Positions 1 through 7,532 of a stretch of DNA of 21,828 nt are shown one piece after another. The position numbers and the translations under genes are program-made. Location: positions 1 through 21,828 of the IMG/VR virus record IMGVR_UViG_3300007734_000467; one strand, 5' to 3'. Under the pieces are notes generated by a model. The model worked only from the letters and a program-made list of their open reading frames with translations. It made no database searches and had not been told where the DNA came from. This DNA is from a virus. Position 1 is the stretch's first letter. Every line of letters begins with the position of its first letter.

Positions 1-1
1 A

Positions 2-307
2 AGAAATAGGATTACTTTTAATACTAAAACAAGCGTTTCTGATGACGCAGGAGGGTTTGTGAATACTTTAGTACCATATTACACTTGCTGGGCTGAATTG
101 GTCACTAATACCAATTCTAGGACTAATATAGCAGGTAAGGATAGTATCAATGATGGAGCTACATTTAGAATCAGATATACAACAGGCAAGGTGTTTAATA
201 ATGCTCTTGTAATAACTTGGAAGTCAAGGACTTATATGATTAACTCTATTATCAACGAAGCTGACTTGAATCAATATTATTTAATAGGTTGTGCAACACT
301 TAAGTAA
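2..307 (+). CDS. Head-tail adaptor / head-closure protein (5' truncated)
   Basis: The frame is open to the window edge, so the true start lies to the left; a GTG at 59 is only an internal candidate. The visible 101 residues read like the short beta-rich head-tail joining proteins (SPP1 gp16 / HK97 gp10-adjacent class). There is an N-terminal RITF strand, a DDAGGFVNT turn, a CWAEL segment, then an RIRYT strand and a C-terminal Y-x-I-x-x-I strand ending in LIGCATLK. Such proteins close the portal and give the tail its docking surface. Its stop overlaps the next ATG by one base (TAATG), implying translational coupling with the gp10-like gene. Family assignment rests on pattern and position only. 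Confidence 0.7.
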   Translation, partial: RNRITFNTKTSVSDDAGGFVNTLVPYYTCWAELVTNTNSRTNIAGKDSINDGATFRIRYTTGKVFNNALVITWKSRTYMINSIINEADLNQYYLIGCATLK

Positions 308-747
308 TGAATGCATTTAGCGTAAAGGTAAAAGGGCTTGATTTTTTAGAAAAAAGAATTAAAAATGCTCATAATAAAATAGCAGAGCAATACACAAAAA
401 TTATTGATGAATCTGTTATAGAAATAGCTAGATTAGCTGAAACTAAAGTGCCAAGAGGTAAAACAGGGATGTTAGCTGGATCTATTGGGTATAGTTTGTA
501 TAATGTTGCATCAGGAGCATCAGTATATGCTTCAATTCATTATGCTCCTTATGTTGAATTTGGCACAGGAGAAAACTATTTTATTCCATCATATCCAAAT
601 ATAAATAGAAGCAAATTAGAGGATTACGCTTTTACATTTAAAAGAAAAAAGCAGGTTATAGGAAGGCCTCATAAGCCGTTTATGTTTAATTCTTATAGTG
701 AGGTTTATACAAAAATGCTTAGTAAATTAAGGAAAATAAAAATATAA
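307..747 (+). CDS. HK97 gp10-like tail completion protein
   Basis: This 146-residue protein has the family signature: an N-terminal helix-rich part, a K-V-P-R-G-K-T-G-x-L segment near residues 48-57, and the A-P-Y-V-E-F-G-T-G motif near residues 80-88. Family members join the head-tail interface between the head-closure protein and the tail terminator. The length is normal (120-160 residues). The ATG shares its A with the upstream TAA. The following gene encodes the terminator-like protein, the usual order in long-tailed phages. Confidence 0.85.
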   Translation: MNAFSVKVKGLDFLEKRIKNAHNKIAEQYTKIIDESVIEIARLAETKVPRGKTGMLAGSIGYSLYNVASGASVYASIHYAPYVEFGTGENYFIPSYPNINRSKLEDYAFTFKRKKQVIGRPHKPFMFNSYSEVYTKMLSKLRKIKI

Positions 748-758
748 ATATATTTCAT

Positions 759-766
759 TAAATTTG
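759..766 (+). promoter_or_regulatory. TAnnTTTG -7-like element
   Basis: TAAATTTG lies in the 26-bp gap before the ATG at 774 and matches the Bacteroidetes -7 consensus exactly. No TTG is seen at the -33 position, and the element ends only 7 bases before the ATG. It could be an internal late promoter giving a nearly leaderless message, or chance in AT-rich DNA. Confidence 0.35.
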
Positions 767-773
767 TACCAAA

Positions 774-1202
774 ATGAAGGACTGCGGATATACACTAAGG
801 AAAGCTTATTTCGATAAGTTTATCTCGGCTTCCTACTCATTAGCTGCTTATGATACCATAGCACCTGATACAGTAGAACCTCCTTATTTGATTATCAGTA
901 GTCAGACACAAGCGGACAATAGTAATAAACAAAGCTTTGCTTTTAATGTTACTATCCAATTTGACATAGTTTATAGGACTTTTAAAGCAGGAGAAGTAGG
1001 GCAGAAAACTGTTGATACTTATGCAAATGAATTATTAGATATAGTAGGTGTTAGACCACCAAATTATCCTAATACCGCACCTGACTTTAAAATAGTCACT
1101 TGTAAGATTGGTAGTAATATTGCTACCTTTGACTATGTGGATGAGGCATATGTGTTTAGAAGGGTTATAACAATGGAACATTTCGTGAATCAATTAACAT
1201 AA
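774..1202 (+). CDS. Tail terminator / tail completion protein (gp17-like)
   Basis: This 142-residue protein has the layout of the small tail-terminator family: an N-terminal helix, a PPYLIIS strand (residues 37-43), a second strand pair F-N-V-T-I-Q-F-D-I-V-Y (residues 57-67), a helix (VDTYANELLDIV), and a final strand DEAYVFRRVITMEHFV. These proteins cap the tail tube and attach it to the head. It sits directly between the gp10-like gene and the major tail protein gene, as expected. The ATG at 774 is the only reasonable start; upstream is AT-rich with no Shine-Dalgarno site. Family identification is by pattern and synteny. Confidence 0.65.
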   Translation: MKDCGYTLRKAYFDKFISASYSLAAYDTIAPDTVEPPYLIISSQTQADNSNKQSFAFNVTIQFDIVYRTFKAGEVGQKTVDTYANELLDIVGVRPPNYPNTAPDFKIVTCKIGSNIATFDYVDEAYVFRRVITMEHFVNQLT

Positions 1203-1218
1203 TATAAAATAAAATAAA

Positions 1219-1674
1219 ATGGCAACAACAGGTGTATTTAACGGAACTTCATTAGTAGTTCTAATTGGAACTGAAGTAATAGGATACGCAACATCTTGTT
1301 CTTTAAGTTTAGCTATCGATGCTCCAGACGCTTCTACTAAACAAAGTTTAGGATGGGCTGATGAAATCGGTGGACAAAGGTCTTGGTCTTTAACAACTGA
1401 TGGCTTAGCTACAGTAGTTCCAGGAACAGTTGCTACTTATGTAACTACTGCTGAATTAAACGCTTTAGCAATCGCTAGAACTGCGGTTACAGTTAAGTTT
1501 ACAACAGTAGATAACTCAACAGTTGGTGGTATTACTCCAGTTTCAGGAGATGTGATTTATTCAGGTTCAGCATTTATCGAGAGTGTAGATATGACTGCTG
1601 ATATGGAGAATCCAGTTACATATTCAGTTTCTTTCAAAGGAACAGGAGTATTGACTATCGCAACCAACGCATAG
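1219..1674 (+). CDS. Major tail (tube) protein
   Basis: This 151-residue protein begins MATTGVFNGTSLVVLIG and contains ATSCSLSLAID, QRSWSLTTDGL (residues 53-63) and a C-terminal YSVSFKGTGVLTI strand. That is the pattern of TP901-1/lambda gpV-like tail tube subunits, which polymerise as hexameric rings around the tape measure. The gene lies between tail terminator and tail assembly chaperone, the standard position. Relative to many neighbours it uses more GC-containing codons (GGA, GCT, GTT), as expected for an abundant structural protein. A paralogous domain occurs in the 390-residue protein at 6342-7514. Confidence 0.85.
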   Translation: MATTGVFNGTSLVVLIGTEVIGYATSCSLSLAIDAPDASTKQSLGWADEIGGQRSWSLTTDGLATVVPGTVATYVTTAELNALAIARTAVTVKFTTVDNSTVGGITPVSGDVIYSGSAFIESVDMTADMENPVTYSVSFKGTGVLTIATNA

Positions 1675-1698
1675 TAAAAGCAAACCAAAACCAAAAAT

Positions 1699-2070
1699 AT
1701 GAGAGGACAATTTGAATTAACTCTTTCCGATGGAAAGAAGGTATCATTACGTTTCTGCACATGGAGTCTTAAAAGATTCTGTCAGTTACAAAAAATAGGA
1801 CCTTCTGATATAGGGGAGGCTTTAAGTGGAGAAACATCTCTTGATGCTATTGTTAATCTTTTAAGAGCTGCTGCTGAATATCCATTATATAAAGAAGGAA
1901 TCACTCCAACTTTTACTGAAATGGAAGTGTGTGATTGGATAGATGACATGGGTGGTATGAGTGGAAAACAATTCCAAGATGTTATGGCAGCTTTAGGGGA
2001 TAGTTTAAATAGCGGATTAGATGACAAGCCAACAAAGCCAACTAAAAAAGATGGAGTAAAAAAAAATTAG
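1699..2070 (+). CDS. Tail assembly chaperone, short form (gpG-like)
   Basis: This 123-residue protein corresponds to lambda gpG: it sits between the major tail protein and tape measure genes, has an RFCTWSLKRFCQLQ segment, and a hydrophilic Lys/Asp-rich tail (residues 108-123). The gene ends on a run of nine A (2058-2066) followed by TAG. Ribosomes slipping back one base there continue into the next frame and make a long form of about 226 residues (see 2064-2378). The chaperone binds the tape measure during tail assembly and is not in the finished virion in known systems. Start: ATG after the A-rich leader at 1680-1698. Confidence 0.75.
   Translation: MRGQFELTLSDGKKVSLRFCTWSLKRFCQLQKIGPSDIGEALSGETSLDAIVNLLRAAAEYPLYKEGITPTFTEMEVCDWIDDMGGMSGKQFQDVMAALGDSLNSGLDDKPTKPTKKDGVKKN
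2058..2064 (+). other. -1 ribosomal frameshift slippery heptamer
   Basis: A_AAA_AAA in the zero frame of the 1699 gene (codons 2059-2061 and 2062-2064), inside a run of nine A, immediately before the in-frame AAT TAG. A -1 slip joins it to the open frame at 2064-2378. Programmed -1 frameshifting is well established for tail assembly chaperones; the exact slip efficiency here is unknown. Confidence 0.75.
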
Positions 2071-2378
2071 AGTGGATTGATATAGAAAGATATACAATGG
2101 GGGAGTGTCAAATACTTCCCCATTTGTTTTGGGAGATGACCATGGCTGAATTAGATTTTGTGTGGTATGGGTATAGACACAAAGAAGAGCAAGATTGGGT
2201 AAAAATAAGATGGCAAACAACTTTACTTATTAATATACAACTTCCTAAAGGGAAGAAAGTTAAACCCAAAGACCTACTTGAACTAGATTGCGATAATCGT
2301 AACTTTGTGAAACAAAGAGTGATGACAAAAGAAGAGTTAGATAATCTTCTTGAAAAGTATAAAATTATAAATCCATAG
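2064..2378 (+). CDS. Tail assembly chaperone, frameshift extension (gpT-like)
   Basis: Read in the -1 frame from the slippery run, this gives KLEWIDIERYTMGECQ and then about 90 further residues: an aromatic/acidic segment FWEMTMAELDFVWYGY (residues about 22-37 of the extension), a basic middle and a Lys/Glu-rich end. The M-T-x-x-E-L...GY...E pattern is typical of gpT-like chaperone C-termini. An ATG at 2097 would give a 93-residue free protein. However, the frame is open from the slip site through that ATG, and WIDIERY upstream of it reads as normal coding sequence, so fusion is the better model. It ends two bases before the tape measure gene. Confidence 0.75.
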   Translation, partial: KLEWIDIERYTMGECQILPHLFWEMTMAELDFVWYGYRHKEEQDWVKIRWQTTLLINIQLPKGKKVKPKDLLELDCDNRNFVKQRVMTKEELDNLLEKYKIINP

Positions 2379-2380
2379 AT

Positions 2381-4390
2381 ATGGCAGATAATCAAATGGT
2401 TAAAATAGAGTTTGATTTTGATTTAGGCAATGTTCCTGCATCAGCTAAGAAGTTTTCTCAATATTTAAAAACTATTGGTGTTGAATTAGACTTTACTAAA
2501 AAAAGTGTAAAAGCTTTAGGTGATGGAATAGACCAGACTGCTAAAAAAATGAATGATGGAGCTAATTCTGTTAAAAAATCAAATCAGCAATGGACTAATT
2601 TTGCTTTAATTATACAAGATTTACCTTATGGATTTAGGGGTATTCAAAATAACCTTCCTGCGGTTTTAGGTGGCATAGCAGGTGTAGCTGGTCCCATATA
2701 TTTATTAGGATCTGCGGTAGTGGCTTTTTTTGCTGCCGTAGATAATGGAATGATTAAATTTGGCAATAGTACAAAAACTGCTGAAGGATATTCTAAAGCA
2801 TTTGCATCTACATTAGCAGAAGAGTCAACTAAATTAGAGTCGTTATATAGGGTTTCTACTGATTCTAATAAAAGTATGTCAGATAGACTTGAGGCAGCTA
2901 AAGAATTAAAAAATGAATATCCAGGCTTATTGGGTAAATATTCTGAAGAGCAAATAGCACTCGGAAATGCAAAGGAAGGGTATATAGAATTAACTAAGAC
3001 TATATCCATGTATGCAAAAGCAAAGGCTGCCGAAAAAATGATAATAGATATTACTGCTAAATCATTAGAAAATGAATATAAGATAAATAAAATTATAGCT
3101 GACGCTGGTCCTGAACCTAGAAGATATCAAGGAAATAGAACTACAAGTGCTTATTTATTGTATCAAGCTAAAATATTTAATCAAACTAAAGATTTAAGAG
3201 CAGAACAAGCCCAATTATCAGATGAAAATAAATATTATACTAAAATTTTAGATGACAATGTTAATGCAATGTCAAGGCTTAATGCTGCTCAAGATGATGG
3301 AAAAAAGAATACTAAAAAATTAGAAGATGGAACAATAAATCTTTTAAAAGCAAAGCAACAATATTATAAAGATGATGTTATAATGTATGCTGCTTATGAA
3401 CAAGAGATATTAAGAAGAGAGGAGGATTTGGCTGCAAAACAAGCTCAAATAGACGGAAAAAGTGCTTATGATATAGAAAATATACATAAAACTTACGAGC
3501 AATTAAGATTAAATTCTGCTGAAGTAGCTGGAAATAAAATATTAGATGTACAAAGAAAATTAGGAGAAGAAGAGGGAAAGGAGAATGAAAAGATTGCAGA
3601 AATGCAACAACAAGGCAGAGAGTTAATTGCCAAGTCTATTTTAAAAATTAATAAAGATTTTGCTGAACAAGAAAAGAAGGATTACAAAGATAGAATTGAC
3701 CAATTTTCTCAATATTATAATAATTTAATTGATTTTGCTACAGGAAATAGGCTTGAACAAAAAGCTATCTATGAACAACAATTATTTGATTTAGATAACT
3801 TATTGTATAATAATTTAATAACTTGGGATGATTATTATAAACTATTGGGTGATTTAACTAAAGCGTGGGCTAATAATAATAAAGCAATCGTTAATGAAGC
3901 TTTTGCTAATTTATTGGAAATTGGAAATGGTATAATGTCTGCTTTAGGAGGATCATTAGATATGTTAATTAGTAAAGGTGCATCATTAGGAGAAGTATTA
4001 ACTTCTGCGTTTCAAGATTTATTAAAACAATTATTAAAAGTAACTATTGCAGCAGGTATTGCAGTTGCTTTAATAGCTATTCTTTTTCCAGGTAAATTAG
4101 CTCAAGCAGGTGGAGCAATGAAACTGTTTAGTGGATTGTTTAGTCAAGGAATGGGATTAGGTAAAAACTTATTTGCTCAACCTACTGCAAATGGAGGTGT
4201 GTTTAGTGGACCTTCTTATAGATTAGTAGGAGAATATCCTGGTGCTAAAAATAACCCTGAGGTAGTAGCTCCTTTAGATAAATTGAAGTCTATGATTGGT
4301 GGAGGAGGAAGTGGAGAGTTTGTTTTAAGAGGAAATGATTTAGTTTTAGCTTTGCAACGTTCTAATTCATCTTTAACACTTAGAAGATAA
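2381..4390 (+). CDS. Tail tape measure protein
   Basis: This 669-residue protein is the longest before the tail tip genes and directly follows the chaperone pair. The N-terminal part (1-70) is helical. Residues about 85-121 form a Gly/Ala-rich hydrophobic stretch (GGIAGVAGPIYLLGSAVVAFF). Residues about 130-500 are charged and helical with many Lys/Glu/Gln, suited to coiled coil. Residues about 553-570 form a second hydrophobic segment (TIAAGIAVALIAILF), then a Gly-rich C-terminus. Tape measure proteins fix tail length (about 0.15 nm per residue, so roughly 100 nm here, an inference) and are ejected ahead of DNA. No lysozyme or peptidase motif is visible. Confidence 0.88.
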   Translation: MADNQMVKIEFDFDLGNVPASAKKFSQYLKTIGVELDFTKKSVKALGDGIDQTAKKMNDGANSVKKSNQQWTNFALIIQDLPYGFRGIQNNLPAVLGGIAGVAGPIYLLGSAVVAFFAAVDNGMIKFGNSTKTAEGYSKAFASTLAEESTKLESLYRVSTDSNKSMSDRLEAAKELKNEYPGLLGKYSEEQIALGNAKEGYIELTKTISMYAKAKAAEKMIIDITAKSLENEYKINKIIADAGPEPRRYQGNRTTSAYLLYQAKIFNQTKDLRAEQAQLSDENKYYTKILDDNVNAMSRLNAAQDDGKKNTKKLEDGTINLLKAKQQYYKDDVIMYAAYEQEILRREEDLAAKQAQIDGKSAYDIENIHKTYEQLRLNSAEVAGNKILDVQRKLGEEEGKENEKIAEMQQQGRELIAKSILKINKDFAEQEKKDYKDRIDQFSQYYNNLIDFATGNRLEQKAIYEQQLFDLDNLLYNNLITWDDYYKLLGDLTKAWANNNKAIVNEAFANLLEIGNGIMSALGGSLDMLISKGASLGEVLTSAFQDLLKQLLKVTIAAGIAVALIAILFPGKLAQAGGAMKLFSGLFSQGMGLGKNLFAQPTANGGVFSGPSYRLVGEYPGAKNNPEVVAPLDKLKSMIGGGGSGEFVLRGNDLVLALQRSNSSLTLRR

Positions 4391-4392
4391 TA

Positions 4393-6339
4393 ATGGCATA
4401 CGGACAAAAATATCAAATTACATACGCAACTAGGGCTGACAAAGATGTAGTGGTTAAGATATGGCAAGATAGCTACACAGGAAGCCTTATTTCGCTTCAA
4501 GGGGTAGATGTGAACCTTCAGTACATCCCACAATCAGACGATCCATTTGAGCCTATATTTGCCTCACAAATGGGTATTTCAGTAGACTTTACTGATAATA
4601 CTTCTGATATGATAGATTTTACCAATATTAATGATAGGTATCTATATGTAGAGATGTTCGTTAATGGGGTTATAGAATGGGTTGGTTTTATTATAAACGA
4701 TGATGTTTCTATATCATACTCTACAGGAAGGAAGATAGTATCTTTTAATGCTACCGATGGATTAGGTATGTTAAAAGATATTAGATTTCCTATTGATGTT
4801 TTTTCAAGTTGGTTAGGTTGCAATGAAACGCAAAATACTCTTTTTTTAATGTCAGCTTGTTTTAATGCTATAGGATTTAAGGACAATAGGAATATAATTA
4901 CAATGTGTTCTTATTTCGCAGCAGGAATGGATACAAGAGCAGCATATTCTTATGCTGATCCATTTAGACAAACTTATCTTCCATATAGAACCTTTATAGA
5001 TTCAGCAGGTGAATTTAGTTTTTGTTTAGATATTTTAAGCGATATAGCAAGGTCTTTTGGATGTAGAATATTCCAGGCTAAAGGCAAGTGGTGGGTAGTA
5101 GCAATTAATGAATTTGCTTCAACAAATGCTTATTACACAGAGTATAATACTTCATTAGTTTATGTAAATAATGGAGATGGTAATCAGATGAATACATCTA
5201 GCACTATTCAACCATATGTTGGTAATACATCTAGTTTATATTTTATCAATAATAGCCAATTAAAACTATTAAAGAAAGGTTATAATAAAGTTATATCAGA
5301 AAATTCAGCTAATATAGCATCTAACTATATGGCTAATGCTAATTTAAAGCAATTAACTAGCGGTGTTGCTGATTTTTGGACTTTGGAAGTAGGACCAGAT
5401 TCCACTATTACAGTTATTCAAGATGCCGAAAGCGAATACAATACATTTGAACTTGTAAATGGAGTCACTCCTGCTACTACTTATGCTAGAATCCAAAGTG
5501 ATTATATGCCACAAGTAAGGCAAGGAGATTGTGCTCAGTTTTCAATGACAATACAAACTATGGTAACTACTGCGGTAATTGGTACTATAGATATTAGGAT
5601 TGTAAGCGGAGCTACTACATGGTATTTAAAAAGTGATTCTACTTGGCAAAATACCCCAACTGCTTATAGTGCTTATTCTACTTTAAAAGGAGATGTAGCA
5701 GAACCATTTTCTTTAACGATATCTACTGCACCATTTCCAGCAGGAGGTCAATTAAGCTTCAAATACAGACTTGAAGAAGGAACTGTAACAAGTTTATTCA
5801 TTGGCAATTTTAAACTTCAATTAAAGTCTAATATTGACAAATATCGATATCAAGGATATATCATAGATACTGACCAATATGTCAAATCAATAAATATCCC
5901 TTATGGATTCTTTGGGGGTGATGTAGGAGTAGGAGAATATCCATCACAAGTAGGTGTATTATTGTTATCAGATGGTACACAAGCGGATATATGGAGAAGA
6001 TATGGGAAAGACACAGTTAACTATTTTGGTACTCTACAAGAGTTGCTAATTCAACAATACATAAACGTATTTGGTAAAAACATCATTAACGTAGATTGTA
6101 ATTTGAGTAGCTTTTATACTAGCAATACTAACTATCCTTTATTGGATGGCTCTAAAATATTCTTTGCTACAGATGATGATCCTGCAAGTATTAATATAAG
6201 CGGTAATTCATATATGCTAGGAAACTGCACTATAACTTATCCAACTGACCAAACTCAAGCCACTTTGCTTTATATATCAAATACCGATATAACTTGCACA
6301 AAAGAAACAAAATACTTTTATCAAACGACTAATTTTTAG
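4393..6339 (+). CDS. Distal tail / baseplate-hub-like protein
   Basis: This 648-residue protein directly follows the tape measure gene, where distal tail and hub proteins are encoded. The N-terminal 120 residues are beta-rich and include WVGFIINDDVSISYSTGRK followed by VSFNATDGLGMLKD. I recognise this segment as common in tail proteins of Bacteroidetes siphophages. The middle (230-330) is mixed and the C-terminal third is again beta-rich. No enzymatic motif is seen. Its likely role is joining the tube end to the fibres. Two bases separate it from the neighbours on each side, so it is part of one late transcription unit. The exact homology to Dit or gp27-like folds is not provable by eye. Confidence 0.6.
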   Translation: MAYGQKYQITYATRADKDVVVKIWQDSYTGSLISLQGVDVNLQYIPQSDDPFEPIFASQMGISVDFTDNTSDMIDFTNINDRYLYVEMFVNGVIEWVGFIINDDVSISYSTGRKIVSFNATDGLGMLKDIRFPIDVFSSWLGCNETQNTLFLMSACFNAIGFKDNRNIITMCSYFAAGMDTRAAYSYADPFRQTYLPYRTFIDSAGEFSFCLDILSDIARSFGCRIFQAKGKWWVVAINEFASTNAYYTEYNTSLVYVNNGDGNQMNTSSTIQPYVGNTSSLYFINNSQLKLLKKGYNKVISENSANIASNYMANANLKQLTSGVADFWTLEVGPDSTITVIQDAESEYNTFELVNGVTPATTYARIQSDYMPQVRQGDCAQFSMTIQTMVTTAVIGTIDIRIVSGATTWYLKSDSTWQNTPTAYSAYSTLKGDVAEPFSLTISTAPFPAGGQLSFKYRLEEGTVTSLFIGNFKLQLKSNIDKYRYQGYIIDTDQYVKSINIPYGFFGGDVGVGEYPSQVGVLLLSDGTQADIWRRYGKDTVNYFGTLQELLIQQYINVFGKNIINVDCNLSSFYTSNTNYPLLDGSKIFFATDDDPASINISGNSYMLGNCTITYPTDQTQATLLYISNTDITCTKETKYFYQTTNF

Positions 6340-6341
6340 AT

Positions 6342-7514
6342 ATGGCATCAGTAATTAATGGAACGAACATAGTCTTATACGAATACGATAGCAATGCTAT
6401 CTATTACTTCAATGGAGGTACTGCACAAGGCACTTTTGATGGTGTTGCTTGTAAGCAAATGAGTAGAACTCAAGTAAGTGGAACGGCTACAGATTTTACT
6501 AAAACAGGAGCAGGAACTATTGTATCTTTTATTACTGATGCTAATGATCCAGGAGTAACAACCATTCCTACAGGAACATGGAGCTTTACGGCTTATGCTT
6601 CCATATTAACCTCTTTTACAGGAGCTAAGTTTAAATACGAGCTTTATAAATATAACGGAACTACTTTGACTTTATTGTTTACTTCTAACGAAACAACTTT
6701 AACCTCTACGGCTACTACTTTATACACGACTACGATGTCAGTAACAAACACTACCATATCTGCAACAGATAGATTGGCTATTAAAGTGATTTATACAGGC
6801 ACTACAACCAATCAGATTACTTTTAATACTCAAGGTTCAAACGTATCTAAAGTAACCTCTTCTATAGCCCTAGGAACTCCAATGGGAGCATCTACAAGTT
6901 GTTCTTTTGAGGCATCTACCGAACAAGTAGAAGTTACCTCACAATCTTCAGCTTGGTTTAAAGAGTTTAAAAATGATGTACAAACTTGGACTGTGAGTTG
7001 TGATGGATTTATAGCCTTAACTGGATATTCTTATTTGGCTTTAATGCAAAAACAATTAAATAGAGAAAGTGTAGCTTTTAGATTTTCTATTAATAACGAT
7101 AATGCAGATGGATCAGGAACTTATGGCTATAGCGTAATAAGTGGTAATACTAATATTACTTCATTAAGTTTAAGTGCTCCTGTAGAAGGTGCATCTACTT
7201 ATTCTTTGTCTTTACAAGGAACTGGAGCTTATACTATAAGCGGAACTCAAGTCATTGATGGTGGTACTTCAGTATCTACTTCAGGGGTTAGTTCAGCTCC
7301 ATTTATCGCTTCAGGAGGTGAATATACCATCACATTCGTGGGTGGTATTGGTAAGGCTTTAATATCCCTTACAAGAGGTGGTATTGAGGTAAGAACCATT
7401 AATACATCAGGTGCTCCAACAGGTGAAGATGTGACCTTTAACTCTTTAACAGGAGTGCTTACCTTTGCAAGAGCATTAGAAGCAGATGAGTTCGTAAGAG
7501 CTACTTTTTCTTAA
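6342..7514 (+). CDS. Tail-tube-like protein with inserted beta domain
   Basis: This 390-residue protein starts MASVINGTNIVLYE, matching the start of the major tail protein (MATTGVFNGTSLVVL). From residue 182 it resumes the tube-domain pattern: ASTSCSFE (compare ATSCSLSL), QTWTVSCDGF (compare RSWSLTTDGL) and YSLSLQGTGAYTI (compare YSVSFKGTGVLTI). Residues about 15-178 are an insert rich in Thr/Ser/Tyr with GTWSFTAYAS and ATDRLAIKVIYTG. It resembles the beta-sandwich domains found in tail fibre and adhesin-like proteins. Residues 300-390 form another beta-rich domain (GEYTITFVGGIGKALISLTRGG). I infer a ring at the distal tube end that presents a binding domain. The gene lies between hub and fibre genes. 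Confidence 0.6.
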   Translation: MASVINGTNIVLYEYDSNAIYYFNGGTAQGTFDGVACKQMSRTQVSGTATDFTKTGAGTIVSFITDANDPGVTTIPTGTWSFTAYASILTSFTGAKFKYELYKYNGTTLTLLFTSNETTLTSTATTLYTTTMSVTNTTISATDRLAIKVIYTGTTTNQITFNTQGSNVSKVTSSIALGTPMGASTSCSFEASTEQVEVTSQSSAWFKEFKNDVQTWTVSCDGFIALTGYSYLALMQKQLNRESVAFRFSINNDNADGSGTYGYSVISGNTNITSLSLSAPVEGASTYSLSLQGTGAYTISGTQVIDGGTSVSTSGVSSAPFIASGGEYTITFVGGIGKALISLTRGGIEVRTINTSGAPTGEDVTFNSLTGVLTFARALEADEFVRATFS

Positions 7515-7532
7515 TATTTTAACTTTATATAG

